From the NCBI GenBank assembly GCA_050246735.1, contig JBFWVM010000012.1:1-64000 (forward strand): a stretch of 64,000 bases of DNA, given 5' to 3'. The notes under the pieces are model-generated. The model saw only the letters and a program-made list of their open reading frames with translations. It did not search any database and was not told the origin of the DNA. The stretch is from Taklimakanibacter sp050246735 (lineage in GTDB: Bacteria; Pseudomonadota; Alphaproteobacteria; Rhizobiales; Aestuariivirgaceae). A program made the translations under genes and the position numbers. Below, piece after piece: positions 15,162-24,757 of the stretch. The stretch's first letter is position 1. Each line of letters opens with the position of its first letter.

Positions 15162-17690
15162 TTATCCCCGCTTGCTCCACCAGCCGCTCTTGCTCCGGGC
15201 GGGACGCTCGACGACCGTGGCCGGCGGCGGCTGCCATTTCGGCGGCTGATAGGCCTCGGCGGATGCCGCGGCAGCTTCGGCCTCCGGCTCGTTCGCGGGC
15301 TCCGGCGGGGGAGCTTCTTCCCTGCGGCTCTCGCTCTCCTCGGGAGGCTGCGCCGCTTCCGCCGCCTGCTCAACGGCTTCGCCGTTGCCGCCGCGCTCCT
15401 GGCGGTTGCGATTGCGCCGTCCACGGCCCCACCGGTCGCGCCGGCCGCGGCCACGCTCGGGCCGTCCGTCCTGATCGCCGGTCTCCTCGCTTCTGCCGGC
15501 CGCGCCGGCATCACGGGTCTCGTCGCCGGCATCTTCGGCGTCCGCCGCGCCAAGCTCGGCCTGAGGCTCGATCGCGGGCTGTTCTCCGAGCCCCGGAACC
15601 TCCTCGCGCTCGCTGCCGTTCAAGGCCGGGTCGCGGGCCTGGTCGCGCCGTCCGCCGCGGCGGCCGCGCCGGCGCCGGCGCCGGCGCTGCGAGTCGCCGT
15701 TGCCGTGCTGTTCGCCGGCCTCGGCCCGGTCGGCCTGCTCGCCATCTTCTTCGGCTTCGCCGTCCTCGGTCGTCTCGGCCTCCGGCTCCTCGTCGTCCCT
15801 GTCCTGGAACGCGGTGTCGATCTTGACCGGCGCCGCCGCGCTCTTGCGATGCGGCACGGCGCGCTCGCCGGCGCGCTCGATCTGCGCCTGCGATCCCTTG
15901 ATGTCGTCGCTCGGCACGATGAAGATCGAGATGCCGTAGGACGCCTCGAGATCGAGCAGGTGATTGCGCTTCTCGTTCAGCACATAGGCGGCCACGTCGC
16001 GGTGGCATTTGACCGTGAGGTTCTCGACCTTGCGGGTGATCAGATGCTCCTCGATGGCGCGCATCACCGAGAGCGCGCAGGAGGAGACCGAGCGCACGAT
16101 GCCGCGGCCCTCGCAATGCGGGCACACGCGCGTCGAGCCTTCGAGAAGGCTGGGGCGCAGGCGCTGGCGCGACATCTCGAGCAGGCCGAAATGGCTGATG
16201 CGGCCGACCTGGATGCGGGCCCGATCGTTCTTCAGCGCCTCCTTGAGGCGGCGTTCGACCGAGCGGTTGTTGCGCTTCTCCTCCATGTCGATGAAGTCGA
16301 TGACCACGAGGCCGGCAAGGTCGCGCAGGCGCAATTGCCGGGCGATCTCGTCGGACGCTTCGAGGTTGGTCTTGAGCGCGGTGTCCTCGATATTGTGCTC
16401 GCGCGTCGCCTTGCCCGAGTTGATGTCGATCGAGACCAGCGCCTCGGTCTGGTTGATGACCATGTAGCCGCCCGACTGCAGCGTGACGGTCTGCGAGAAC
16501 AGGGAATCGAGCTGGGTCTCGATCTGGAAGCGCGAGAACAACGGGCGGTTGTCCTTGTAGGGCTTCACGTTGCGCGCATGGCTCGGCATGAGCATCTTCA
16601 TGAAGTCCTTCGCCTCGCGATAGGCGTCGTCGCCCTCGACCTGCACCTCGTCGACGTCCTTGCTGTAGAGATCGCGGATCGAGCGCTTGATCAGGCTGCC
16701 TTCCTCGTAGACCAGGGCAGGGGCGGTCGAGGAGAGCGTCAGGTCGCGGACGTTCTCCCACAACCGCATCAGGTAATCGAAGTCGCGCTTGATCTCGTTC
16801 TTGGTGCGCTGCGCGCCGGCGGTGCGCACGATGAGGCCCATGCCGGTCGGCACTTCGATGTCGCGCGTCACTTCCTTGAGGCGGCGGCGGTCGGTGGAGT
16901 CGGTGATCTTGCGCGAAATGCCGCCGCCCCTGGCGGTGTTCGGCATCAGCACGCAATAGCGCCCGGCGAGGGAAAGGTAGGTGGTGAGGGCGGCACCCTT
17001 GTTGCCGCGCTCCTCCTTGACGACCTGCACCAGGATCACCTGGCGGCGCTTGATGACTTCCTGGATCTTGTAGACGCGCCGCTGCGGGCGGCGGCGGCGC
17101 TGCGGGACTTCCTCGAGCGCGTCCTCGGCGCCGACCGAATCGACCTTCTGCGCCTCGGCATCCTCCTCGACATACTCTATGCCGTCGCCGATCTCGGCCG
17201 GAAGGCCGTGCTCGAGATGGGGCGCGGCGACGGGCTCGGTCTCGCCGGTCTCGGGACCGGCCGCCTCGGCGCCGCCGCTCGCCTCCCCGCCGGCGTCGTC
17301 CTCCAGCACCTCCTCGGGGCGGGCGTCGTCACCCGGCGACTCGCCGCCGCCGCGCGGCTCGTGTTTCGCCGGATGCGCCTCGTCGTCGGCCTGGTGGCGG
17401 GCGTCCTCTTCTTCCTCGCGCAGCAGCGCCTGCCGGTCGGCGACCGGGATCTGGTAGTAGTCGGGATGGATTTCCGAGAAGGCCAGGAACCCGTGCCGGT
17501 TGCCGCCGTAATCGACGAAGGCCGCCTGCAGCGACGGCTCGACGCGCGTCACCTTGGCGAGATAGATGTTGCCTTTCAGCTGTTTGCGCGCGGCGCTTTC
17601 GAAATCGAATTCTTCGATGCGGTGGCCGCGAACCACCACGACGCGGGTTTCCTCCGCGTGGGTGGCATCGATGAGCATCTTGCTGCCCAT
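15162..17690 (-). CDS. rne: Ribonuclease E/G family endoribonuclease (RNase E)
   Basis: An 842-residue enzyme, the main mRNA-decay and rRNA-processing endonuclease and degradosome scaffold. The start MGSKMLIDATHAEETRVVVV is typical. The S1 RNA-binding domain (about 36-250) is split by an acidic, Ala/Pro/Glu-rich insertion at about 92-200, a known alphaproteobacterial feature. The catalytic DNase I-like region has SIDINSGKATREHN and VIDFIDMEEKRNNRSVE (Mg ligands), and the zinc-link is CPHCEGRG. The C-terminal ~220 residues are disordered with Arg-rich blocks and a Trp-containing end (SGWWSKRG), suited to RNA and partner binding. A long upstream leader (17691-18244) may serve autoregulation, as in E. 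coli (inference). Confidence 0.95.
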   Translation of the reverse strand: MGSKMLIDATHAEETRVVVVRGHRIEEFDFESAARKQLKGNIYLAKVTRVEPSLQAAFVDYGGNRHGFLAFSEIHPDYYQIPVADRQALLREEEEDARHQADDEAHPAKHEPRGGGESPGDDARPEEVLEDDAGGEASGGAEAAGPETGETEPVAAPHLEHGLPAEIGDGIEYVEEDAEAQKVDSVGAEDALEEVPQRRRRPQRRVYKIQEVIKRRQVILVQVVKEERGNKGAALTTYLSLAGRYCVLMPNTARGGGISRKITDSTDRRRLKEVTRDIEVPTGMGLIVRTAGAQRTKNEIKRDFDYLMRLWENVRDLTLSSTAPALVYEEGSLIKRSIRDLYSKDVDEVQVEGDDAYREAKDFMKMLMPSHARNVKPYKDNRPLFSRFQIETQLDSLFSQTVTLQSGGYMVINQTEALVSIDINSGKATREHNIEDTALKTNLEASDEIARQLRLRDLAGLVVIDFIDMEEKRNNRSVERRLKEALKNDRARIQVGRISHFGLLEMSRQRLRPSLLEGSTRVCPHCEGRGIVRSVSSCALSVMRAIEEHLITRKVENLTVKCHRDVAAYVLNEKRNHLLDLEASYGISIFIVPSDDIKGSQAQIERAGERAVPHRKSAAAPVKIDTAFQDRDDEEPEAETTEDGEAEEDGEQADRAEAGEQHGNGDSQRRRRRRRGRRGGRRDQARDPALNGSEREEVPGLGEQPAIEPQAELGAADAEDAGDETRDAGAAGRSEETGDQDGRPERGRGRRDRWGRGRRNRNRQERGGNGEAVEQAAEAAQPPEESESRREEAPPPEPANEPEAEAAAASAEAYQPPKWQPPPATVVERPARSKSGWWSKRG

Positions 17691-18244
17691 ATGTCCTTAT
17701 CCTTTGCAGCGGCTGGCGGCAGGGCGGCTTCGGTCTCGATTCCGGGCAGGAGACGTTGTGAAGGCCAGGGCGCCGGCGCGCGCGTAAGAGGCATGCTTTG
17801 CGCAAGGCGCAACCGCGCGCTGTCCGAAGCGGCCGCTCGTGGCGGCCATTCCGGAGAAATTGTCAGCGTGGGATGATTCATGCCTGTTGTTATCCACATG
17901 TCCCGGCCGTGCCGGAACGGTTCAACGCATCTGCCCGGCGATATGGGTGCCACCCCAAAAGGGCAGTGGGACCGCCCTATTGCGGGCCCGTACTGAAACG
18001 CATCCGAAGGGGCTATCGTTAGATCCCGGAAAGCCCGCCCGTAGCGGAATTCGACGCTCCGGCGGCCTTGTCGCGGACCCTGTGGTCCCCACCCGGCCTT
18101 TTCGGAGGTTAGAGCCTCTTTAGGCAGACATCGGTGGTTTGGCAAGCTCGGGAAGATAACTTTAGGGAAGTTGCATGCCTTGGAAACTTCAGGTTAACCA
18201 CCGGGCCGCTAGGTTTGGCCCGACGATAAGGGTTCCACGGGGCA
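17691..18244. other. Long non-coding region between divergent rne and amiC
   Basis: About 550 bases without a credible gene; open frames here lack ribosome binding sites and normal codon use. It must hold the promoters of rne (leftward) and amiC (rightward). The presence of a long RNase E leader is expected from other bacteria. Visible elements are a perfect DnaA-box 9-mer at 17890-17898 and a GC-rich palindromic stretch near 17820-17860. I do not recognise an Rfam-type RNA. Confidence 0.5.
17890..17898 (+). promoter_or_regulatory. DnaA-box 9-mer in the rne-amiC intergenic region
   Basis: TTATCCACA, a perfect match to the DnaA-box consensus, lies in the divergent rne/amiC region. It is single, with no clustered copies or AT-rich unwinding element, so it is not an origin. 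It may be a regulatory site or chance. Confidence 0.3.
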
Positions 18245-19540
18245 ATGCCGGCTTTTCCTCATAGAACTTGGGGCTTGGACGCTCTCATTATAGTAATGCT
18301 GACGCTGGCCGCGGTGGTCGCCGCACCGGCCGGCGCCGGCGCCAAGCCGGTGACGGCGCTCGCCGCCCGGGTGGCCGGCGATGATGGCAAGACCCGCTTC
18401 GTCGCCGACCTGTCCCGCCCGGTGAGCTACAGCGTCTATGTCCTGCCCGATCCCTATCGGGTCATGATCGATCTGCCCGATGTCAGCTTCGAGCTGCCGG
18501 CCAATGCCGGCGGCGAGCCGCTGGGCCTGGTCAGCACCTATCGTTTCGGTCCCCTCGGCAATGGCCGCTCGCGCATCGTCATCGACGCCACGGGGCCGGT
18601 GCTCATCGGCAAGTCCTTCCTGGTGAAGCCGGAGGCGGGGCAGCCCGCCCGCCTGGTGGTCGACCTTGTCAAGACCGACGAGAAGACCTTCATGATGGCG
18701 CATGCGGCCGACCAGGCGAGGCGTCGGCCCGCGGACGGCGGAGCCGACGATTTTTCCGCCGACGCCTCGGCCATTCCGCTGCCTCCGCCCAAGCCCGGCA
18801 CCGAGCCGCCGGCCTCCGAGCGCGCCATGCCGGCCAAGCGCGCCGACGGCCGCCGCGTCATCGTCATCGATCCGGGCCATGGCGGCATAGATCCGGGCGC
18901 CATCGGCGTGCGCCGCACGCGCGAGAAGGATGTCGTCCTCGCCTTCAGCCGCGTATTGCGCGACCGGCTGAAGGCGAACGACAACTACGAGGTCGTGCTC
19001 ACGCGCGACGACGACACCTTCCTCTCGCTCAAGCAGCGCGTCCGCATCGCCCGCGACAATCAGGCCGATCTGTTCATCGCCGTCCATGCCGACACGGTGC
19101 GCGGCAGGTCGGTGCGCGGCGCGACGCTGTACACGCTGTCGGACAAGGCGTCCGACGCCGAAGCCGAAGCTCTGGCGCAGAAGGAGAACCGCGCCGACAT
19201 CATCGGCGGCATCGACCTCGCCGAGGAGAATGAAGAGGTTGCCGACATCCTGATCGAGCTCGCCCAGCGCGAGACGAAGAATCACTCGATCTTCTTCGCC
19301 AAGAAGCTGAAGGCGCAGCTTCTGCCCGTCACCCATATGACCGGCAAGCCGATGCGCTCGGCGGGTTTCGTCGTGCTCAAGGCGCCCGACGTGCCCTCGG
19401 TCCTGCTCGAGCTCGGCTATCTGTCGAACAAGGCCGACGAAGCGCTCATGGCCTCGCCGAAATGGCAGGCCGGGATCGCGGCGGCGATGGTGAAAGCCAT
19501 CGACGGCTATTTCGAGACCGAGATCGCCGCACGCCAGTGA
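18245..19540 (+). CDS. amiC: N-acetylmuramoyl-L-alanine amidase with AMIN domain
   Basis: A 431-residue periplasmic enzyme that cleaves the bond between N-acetylmuramic acid and the stem peptide during daughter-cell separation. It has a signal peptide (about 1-33), an AMIN septum-targeting domain (about 37-145), a Pro-rich linker (about 175-198) and an Amidase_3 domain (about 203-430). The zinc ligands are His213 (IDPGHGG), Glu227 (TREKD) and His281 (AVHAD); the catalytic Glu is in SVLLELGYLSN. It is followed by PBP1A on the same strand, a frequent rne-ami-pbp1A-prfB order in this group. The start ATG follows GGGGC with spacing of 1 base, so the start is moderately certain. Confidence 0.93.
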   Translation: MPAFPHRTWGLDALIIVMLTLAAVVAAPAGAGAKPVTALAARVAGDDGKTRFVADLSRPVSYSVYVLPDPYRVMIDLPDVSFELPANAGGEPLGLVSTYRFGPLGNGRSRIVIDATGPVLIGKSFLVKPEAGQPARLVVDLVKTDEKTFMMAHAADQARRRPADGGADDFSADASAIPLPPPKPGTEPPASERAMPAKRADGRRVIVIDPGHGGIDPGAIGVRRTREKDVVLAFSRVLRDRLKANDNYEVVLTRDDDTFLSLKQRVRIARDNQADLFIAVHADTVRGRSVRGATLYTLSDKASDAEAEALAQKENRADIIGGIDLAEENEEVADILIELAQRETKNHSIFFAKKLKAQLLPVTHMTGKPMRSAGFVVLKAPDVPSVLLELGYLSNKADEALMASPKWQAGIAAAMVKAIDGYFETEIAARQ

Positions 19541-19693
19541 TCGGCCGGGGACGGCCGTCGCAGGACGAGCGACACCAGCCCGCCACATTTCGTTTCTAGG
19601 GCTGGAAAACGTCATTGGGCAGTCGGCGCGAAGCGTGCTAAAGCGCTGATACAACGATTGTTCTTCGGGATCCGAGGCTATCTCAGGGGAAAC

Positions 19694-22177
19694 ATGCTAA
19701 GATTTCTGGGCTGGTTGTTCACGGTGGGATTCATCGCGTTTCTCGGCACCGCCGCCGGTGTCAGCTACGTGATCTGGGACATGTCCCAGGACCTGCCGGA
19801 CTACAAGCAGCTCGCCCAGTACGAGCCGCCGGTCATGACGCGCGTGCACGCCGCCGACGGCACCCTGGTGGCCGAATATGCCGAGCAGCGCCGCCTCTTC
19901 GTGCCGATCAACGACATCCCCAAGAAGCTCATCCGCGCCTTCATCTCGGCGGAAGACAAGACCTTCTACCAGCATCAGGGCCTCGACTGGCCGGGCCTCG
20001 CGGCGGCCGCCATCCGCTACATCGAGGTCAAGGTGACCGGCAAGGGACAGATCGTCGGCGCCTCCACCATCACCCAGCAGGTGACCAAGAACTTCCTTCT
20101 CACCAATGAGCGCTCGGTCGAGCGCAAGGTGAAGGAGGCCATTCTGGCGCATCGCATCGAGCAGGCTTTCGGCAAGGACCAGATCCTCGAGCTCTATCTC
20201 AACGAGATCTTCCTCGGCCTCAACTCCTACGGCGTCGCGGCGGCTTCGCTCAATTATTTCGGCAAGTCGCTGAACGAACTCTCGCTCGAGGAGATCGCCT
20301 ATCTCGCGGCCCTGCCCAAGGGGCCCAACAACTATCACCCGTTCAGGCAGACCAAGCGCGCCATCGAGCGGCGCAACTGGGTGCTGAACGAGATGTATGA
20401 AAACGGCTACATCACCAAAGCCGAGCGCGACGCGGCGCAGGGCAAGCCGCTCGAAGTCAATCCGCGCCCCTTCGGTGCCAGGCTCTTCGCCGCCGAATCC
20501 TTCGCCGAGGAGGCGCGCCGCGAGCTCGTCCAGATCTATGGCGAGAAGAAGCTGATGACCGGCGGCCTGTCGGTGCGCACCACGCTCGACCCGAAGCTGC
20601 AGATCTATGCCCGCCAGGCGCTGGCGCGCGGCCTCATCACCTTCGATCGCAAGCGCGGCTTCCGCGGTCCGGTCAAGACCATCCCGCTCACCGGCGACTG
20701 GGGCGAGGCCATCGCCAAGATCGAAATCCCGTCGGATCTCGATCCGTGGCGGCTGGCGGTCGTTCTCGAAGTGGACGAGGCGGGCGCCAGGATCGGGCTG
20801 CAGCCCGGGCACCTGGCATCGGGGGCGGTCGCGCGTGAGCGCGAGACCGGGACCATTCCCGTCGCCCTGATGACATGGGCGCGCAAATATGTCGACGGCA
20901 GCAAGCTCGGCCCCGAGATCAAGAAGGCGACCGACGTGCTGAAGGCCGGTGACGTCGTCTATGTGGCGCCCGACAGCGTGGCGGGACATTTCCATCTGGC
21001 GCAGGTTCCCGATGTCGAAGGGGCGCTCGTCGCCATGGATCCGCATACCGGACGCGTTCTGGCGCTGATCGGGGGGTTCTCCTATGGCCGCAGCCAGTTC
21101 AACCGCGCCGTGCAGGCGCTGCGCCAGCCGGGGTCCTCCTTCAAGCCTTTCGTTTATGCCGCCGCTCTCGACAACGGCTACACGCCGTCGTCGGTGATCC
21201 TCGACGCGCCGATCGAGTTCAAGATGCCGAATGGCGAGGTGTGGCGGCCGCGGAACTATCAGCGCAAATATTACGGCCCCTCGACGCTGCGCCGCGGCAT
21301 CGAGCAGTCGCGCAACGTGATGACGGTGCGTCTCGCCAACGACCTCGGCATGAGCAAGATCGGCGAGCTCGCGCAGCGGGTCGGCATCTATGACCGGGTG
21401 CCCAACCAGCTGTCCTATGCGCTGGGGGCGGGCGAGACCACGCTGCTCAAGATGACCACCGCCTACAGCATCATCGCCAATGGCGGCAAGAAGATCGAGG
21501 CGACCCTCATCGACCGGGTGCAGGACCGCTACGGCAAGACCATCTACCGCCACGACAAGCGCGAATGCAATCAGTGCACCAATCAGGAATGGCACGGGCA
21601 GGCCGAGCCCGAGCTGTTCGACGTGCGCCCGCAAGTGATGAACCCCTATACCGCCTATCAGATCACCTCGATGCTGGAAGGGGTGGTCGAGCGCGGCACC
21701 GGCAAGAAGCTCCAGGCCATCGGCAAGCCCGTCGCGGGCAAGACCGGCACGTCCAATGACGAGCGTGACGCCTGGTTCATCGGCTTCACGCCCGATCTCA
21801 CCGTCGGCGTCTATATCGGCTATGACAATCCCAAGCCCATGGGCAAGGGCCGCACCGGCGGCCAGCTCGCAGCGCCCGTGGTCACCGACTTCATGCGCAT
21901 GGCGCTGCACGACAAGCCGGCGACGCCGTTCCGGGTGCCGAAGGGCATCGAGCTCATCCCCATCAACGTGAAGACCGGCCAGCGCGGCCTCTTCGGCGAC
22001 GACGGCGTGATCCTGGAAGCCTTCAAGCCGGGCGAGGAGCCGCCGTCGCGGACCAAGGTGATCGGCGATCAGGTGGCGACCTCGGGCGCGCCGATCCCGT
22101 CCGGAACACAGGGGCAGCCGGAAAGCGAGGCGGTGATCGAAGGTGGGTTGACGACCGGCACCGGCGGCCTCTATTAG
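19694..22177 (+). CDS. mrcA: Penicillin-binding protein 1A (bifunctional glycosyltransferase/transpeptidase)
   Basis: An 827-residue class A PBP anchored by one N-terminal helix (FLGWLFTVGFIAFLGTAAGV). The GT51 glycosyltransferase domain has the catalytic SAEDKTFYQHQG (Glu87), GASTITQQVTKN and RKVKEAILAHRIE motifs. The transpeptidase domain has SSFK in QPGSSFKPFVY, SRN, and GKTGTSND. An OB-like insertion lies between them. It polymerises and crosslinks peptidoglycan at the inner membrane. ATG 19694 is chosen because AGGGGAAAC precedes it; the frame also opens at TTG 19658, without a comparable site. Confidence 0.96.
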   Translation: MLRFLGWLFTVGFIAFLGTAAGVSYVIWDMSQDLPDYKQLAQYEPPVMTRVHAADGTLVAEYAEQRRLFVPINDIPKKLIRAFISAEDKTFYQHQGLDWPGLAAAAIRYIEVKVTGKGQIVGASTITQQVTKNFLLTNERSVERKVKEAILAHRIEQAFGKDQILELYLNEIFLGLNSYGVAAASLNYFGKSLNELSLEEIAYLAALPKGPNNYHPFRQTKRAIERRNWVLNEMYENGYITKAERDAAQGKPLEVNPRPFGARLFAAESFAEEARRELVQIYGEKKLMTGGLSVRTTLDPKLQIYARQALARGLITFDRKRGFRGPVKTIPLTGDWGEAIAKIEIPSDLDPWRLAVVLEVDEAGARIGLQPGHLASGAVARERETGTIPVALMTWARKYVDGSKLGPEIKKATDVLKAGDVVYVAPDSVAGHFHLAQVPDVEGALVAMDPHTGRVLALIGGFSYGRSQFNRAVQALRQPGSSFKPFVYAAALDNGYTPSSVILDAPIEFKMPNGEVWRPRNYQRKYYGPSTLRRGIEQSRNVMTVRLANDLGMSKIGELAQRVGIYDRVPNQLSYALGAGETTLLKMTTAYSIIANGGKKIEATLIDRVQDRYGKTIYRHDKRECNQCTNQEWHGQAEPELFDVRPQVMNPYTAYQITSMLEGVVERGTGKKLQAIGKPVAGKTGTSNDERDAWFIGFTPDLTVGVYIGYDNPKPMGKGRTGGQLAAPVVTDFMRMALHDKPATPFRVPKGIELIPINVKTGQRGLFGDDGVILEAFKPGEEPPSRTKVIGDQVATSGAPIPSGTQGQPESEAVIEGGLTTGTGGLY

Positions 22178-22212
22178 CCCCGCTCGACCGATCAACTTGC
22201 CAGAACAGCGTC

Positions 22213-23344
22213 ATGCGTGCCGAAATCGTCAATCTCGTCGATGAGATGAAGCAGTCCATAGGGCTGCTGAGGAGGCATCTTTGACTGGGACAACGCCCAG
22301 AAGAAGCTCGCCGAACTGAATGCCAGGGCCGAGGATCCGGCTCTGTGGAACGATCCCCAGGCGGCGCAGGACGTCATGCGCAAGCGCCAGGATCTCGAAA
22401 GCCGCATCAAGCTGGTGCGCCGCCTGGAGCAGACGATCGAGGACAATGCCGGACTGATCGAGCTGGGCGAGGCCGAAGGCGACCAGGCGATCGTCAAGGA
22501 TGCCGAGACGGCGCTGATCGGCCTCAAGGAGGAGGTCGGCAAGCACGAGATCGAGACGCTGTTGTCGGGCGAGGCCGATCAGAACGACACGTTCCTCCAG
22601 GTGAATGCCGGCGCCGGCGGCACCGAGAGCCAGGACTGGGCCAACATGCTGCTGCGCATGTATGTGCGCTGGGCCGAACAGCACGGCTACAAGGTCGACG
22701 TCCTCGACGAGCACCCGGGCGAGGAGGCCGGCATCAAGTCCGCGACCATCCAGGTCAAGGGCCACAACGCCTATGGCTGGCTCAAGACGGAATCGGGCGT
22801 GCACCGCCTGGTGCGCATTTCGCCCTACGACTCCAATGCGCGCCGCCACACGTCCTTCGCCTCGATCTGGATCTATCCGGTCATCGACGATTCGATCGAC
22901 GTCAAGGTCAATGAGAGCGACTGCCGCATCGATACCTACCGCGCCTCCGGTGCCGGCGGCCAGCACGTCAACACGACCGACAGCGCGGTGCGCATCACCC
23001 ACCTGCCGACCGGCATCGTCGTCGCCTGCCAGAGCGAGCGCTCGCAGCACAAGAACCGCGCCACCGCCTGGAAGATGCTGAAGGCCAGGCTCTACGAGAT
23101 GGAGCTGCAGAAGCAGCAGGAAAAGATCGACGCCGCCAACGCCAAGAAGACGGATATCGGCTGGGGGCACCAGATCAGGTCCTATGTGCTGCAGCCTTAC
23201 CAGCTGGTGAAGGACCTGCGCACCGGCACGACCAGCACCAATCCCGCCGCCGTGCTCGACGGCGACCTCGACGCGTTCATGGCCGCTTCCCTCGCGCAGC
23301 GCGTGCATGGCGGCGGCCCGGCACAGGTCGACGACATAGACTGA
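22213..23344 (+). CDS. prfB: Peptide chain release factor 2, made by programmed +1 frameshift
   Basis: The gene is read as 22213-22281 joined to 22283-23344, giving 376 residues. Codons 1-23 end in CTT, followed by an in-frame TGA (22282-22284). Slipping +1 continues as DWDNAQKKLAEL. An internal Shine-Dalgarno-like AGGAGG (22270-22275) lies 3 bases before the CTT, the same design as in E. coli prfB, where low RF2 promotes the shift. The protein recognises UGA and UAA stop codons; it has the GGQ hydrolysis motif (GAGGQHVN) and an SPY variant of the SPF stop-recognition tripeptide (ISPYDSN). It follows pbp1A by 35 bases. Confidence 0.96.
22270..22285 (+). promoter_or_regulatory. prfB programmed frameshift site
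   Basis: AGGAGGCATCTTTGAC: internal Shine-Dalgarno, 3-base spacer, slippery CTT and in-frame TGA followed by C, the classic weak UGA-C context. When RF2 is scarce ribosomes pause at TGA and shift +1 to GAC. This autoregulates RF2 supply. Confidence 0.95.
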
Positions 23345-23428
23345 CGGCGGTTCCCACGGGTTTGAGGCCTTTTCAACCGGCGAAGCGATGAGCTAGCCTG
23401 CCGGCCTTACCGTTCAAAGGCAGGTGTC

Positions 23429-24442
23429 ATGCTCAATCTCGATCCGCGCTACTATGTCGATCCCGCCATCTACGACCGCGAGCGCATGGAGCTCTTCGCG
23501 AAGACCTGGCAGCTGCTGGGGCCGGTATCGCAGGTGCGCGAGCGCGGCGAATACTGCGCCGTCGAGATCGCCGGCCACAAGGTCTTCGCCGTCAGGGGCA
23601 AGGACGGCAGGCTGCGCGGCTTCCGCAATCTCTGCCGGCACCGCGGCGCCCGCCTCCTCGAGGAAGGCAATGGGCGCTGCCCGACCATCCGCTGTCCCTA
23701 TCATCAATGGGTATGGGCCGACGACGGGCGTCTCATGAACGTGCCGTGGTTCGGCGAGGACCCCGATTTCAAGCTGACCGACTGGCGCCTGACCGAGATA
23801 CCGGTCGCCGAGTGGCGCGGGCTCCTGTTTATCGCCATCGAGCCCGCGATGACGCTCGAGCAGCAGTTGGCCGACGTCGTCGGCGAGCTCTCCGGCGAGC
23901 CGATCGAGACTTACACGCCCATGCGCCGGGAGCGCATGGTCTTCGACGCGAACTGGAAGATCTATACCGACAATTTCGTCGAGGGCTATCACATACCGGG
24001 CATTCACCCGCAGTTCTTCGCGGCCATCGATTTCGAGCAGTTCAAGACCACCGCGCATGACGGCCTCATCCGCATGACGGCGCCGCCGCGCGACGGCCTG
24101 TTCTATCGCGGCAAATGGCTGTGGATGTGGCCGAACTGGACCTTGTCTCTGTTCGACGGCGGGATGAACACCTCCAGGATCAACCCCCTGGGACCCGACC
24201 GCACCGAGCTCGTCTATCACTTCTATTTCGCCGATACCGCGCCGGATAGGGCCGGGGAGCGCGACGACCTGGTCGCCCGCAACCTCGCCATCGTGCGCGA
24301 GGACTTCGAGATATGCCTCGAGACCCATAAGAACTACGCCTCCGGCGCCTATTCCCCGGGGCCCCTGTCGCCGCGTCATGAAGCGGGAGTCGCCTATTTC
24401 CAGGACCGCATCCGGCACAGTCTCGGCCTGACGCAGATTTGA
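23429..24442 (+). CDS. Rieske [2Fe-2S] aromatic-ring-hydroxylating dioxygenase, alpha subunit
   Basis: A 337-residue oxygenase. The Rieske cluster motif is CRHRGARL...CPYHQW (about residues 71-94, CxH and CxxH). The mononuclear iron site is in DNFVEGYHIPGIHP with two His ligands. It resembles choline/glycine-betaine or stachydrine-type monooxygenases more than classical naphthalene dioxygenases, but the substrate is not readable. No reductase or ferredoxin gene is adjacent, so it depends on electron partners elsewhere. ATG 23429 follows AAAGGCAGG. Confidence 0.87.
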   Translation: MLNLDPRYYVDPAIYDRERMELFAKTWQLLGPVSQVRERGEYCAVEIAGHKVFAVRGKDGRLRGFRNLCRHRGARLLEEGNGRCPTIRCPYHQWVWADDGRLMNVPWFGEDPDFKLTDWRLTEIPVAEWRGLLFIAIEPAMTLEQQLADVVGELSGEPIETYTPMRRERMVFDANWKIYTDNFVEGYHIPGIHPQFFAAIDFEQFKTTAHDGLIRMTAPPRDGLFYRGKWLWMWPNWTLSLFDGGMNTSRINPLGPDRTELVYHFYFADTAPDRAGERDDLVARNLAIVREDFEICLETHKNYASGAYSPGPLSPRHEAGVAYFQDRIRHSLGLTQI

Positions 24443-24757
24443 TGCCGATGTCTTGATTTATCGGGAGAATCCCGGAAACTGCCGGGATCGGGGCATGGGC
24501 CTTGGAGAGGGGTGTGGCCGGCGCGACCTGCCATTGTTTGGCCGTCATTGATGGGCTTATCTCGCTGGAGCGCCTTCGGCTGCGGTTGTCCGGCTCCGGC
24601 GACGGGAAGCGCTCGCAGATGTGTGAGATCGAGCCCGTTTTCCGCCCGGGCGGACGCGGTGCGGAGCCGTCGGGACGGCGTCCGGAGGGGATGCCCAGCC
24701 GGCCGGGACGGGGGTGTCGGCCCTGATGGTTTGTTCGGCGGCGCGAGCCGCCCTCGC
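24443..24757 (+). other. Region upstream of the AsmA-like gene, start unresolved
   Basis: About 315 bases between the Rieske gene and the first convincing codons of the AsmA-like gene. The AsmA-like frame stays open back to a GTG at 24512 with GGAGAGGG beside it. However, the peptide there is Arg/Ser/Cys-rich and unlike the family, so I treat it as non-coding. A 7-bp stem (24469-24475 with 24482-24488) follows the Rieske stop but lacks a T-tract. Confidence 0.4.

Noticed and set aside
15126..17876. Large plus-strand protein antisense to rne
   Set aside because: A 900-codon open frame exists because of the GC-rich, repetitive codon use of rne; it has no family similarity, while the minus strand encodes a full RNase E.
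17890..17898. Replication origin near rne
   Set aside because: Only one DnaA box, no cluster, no AT-rich unwinding region and no dnaA, hemE or parAB genes nearby.
17691..18244. Small protein genes in the rne-amiC region
   Set aside because: Open frames of 66-94 codons lack ribosome binding sites and third-position G/C bias and show no similarity to known families.
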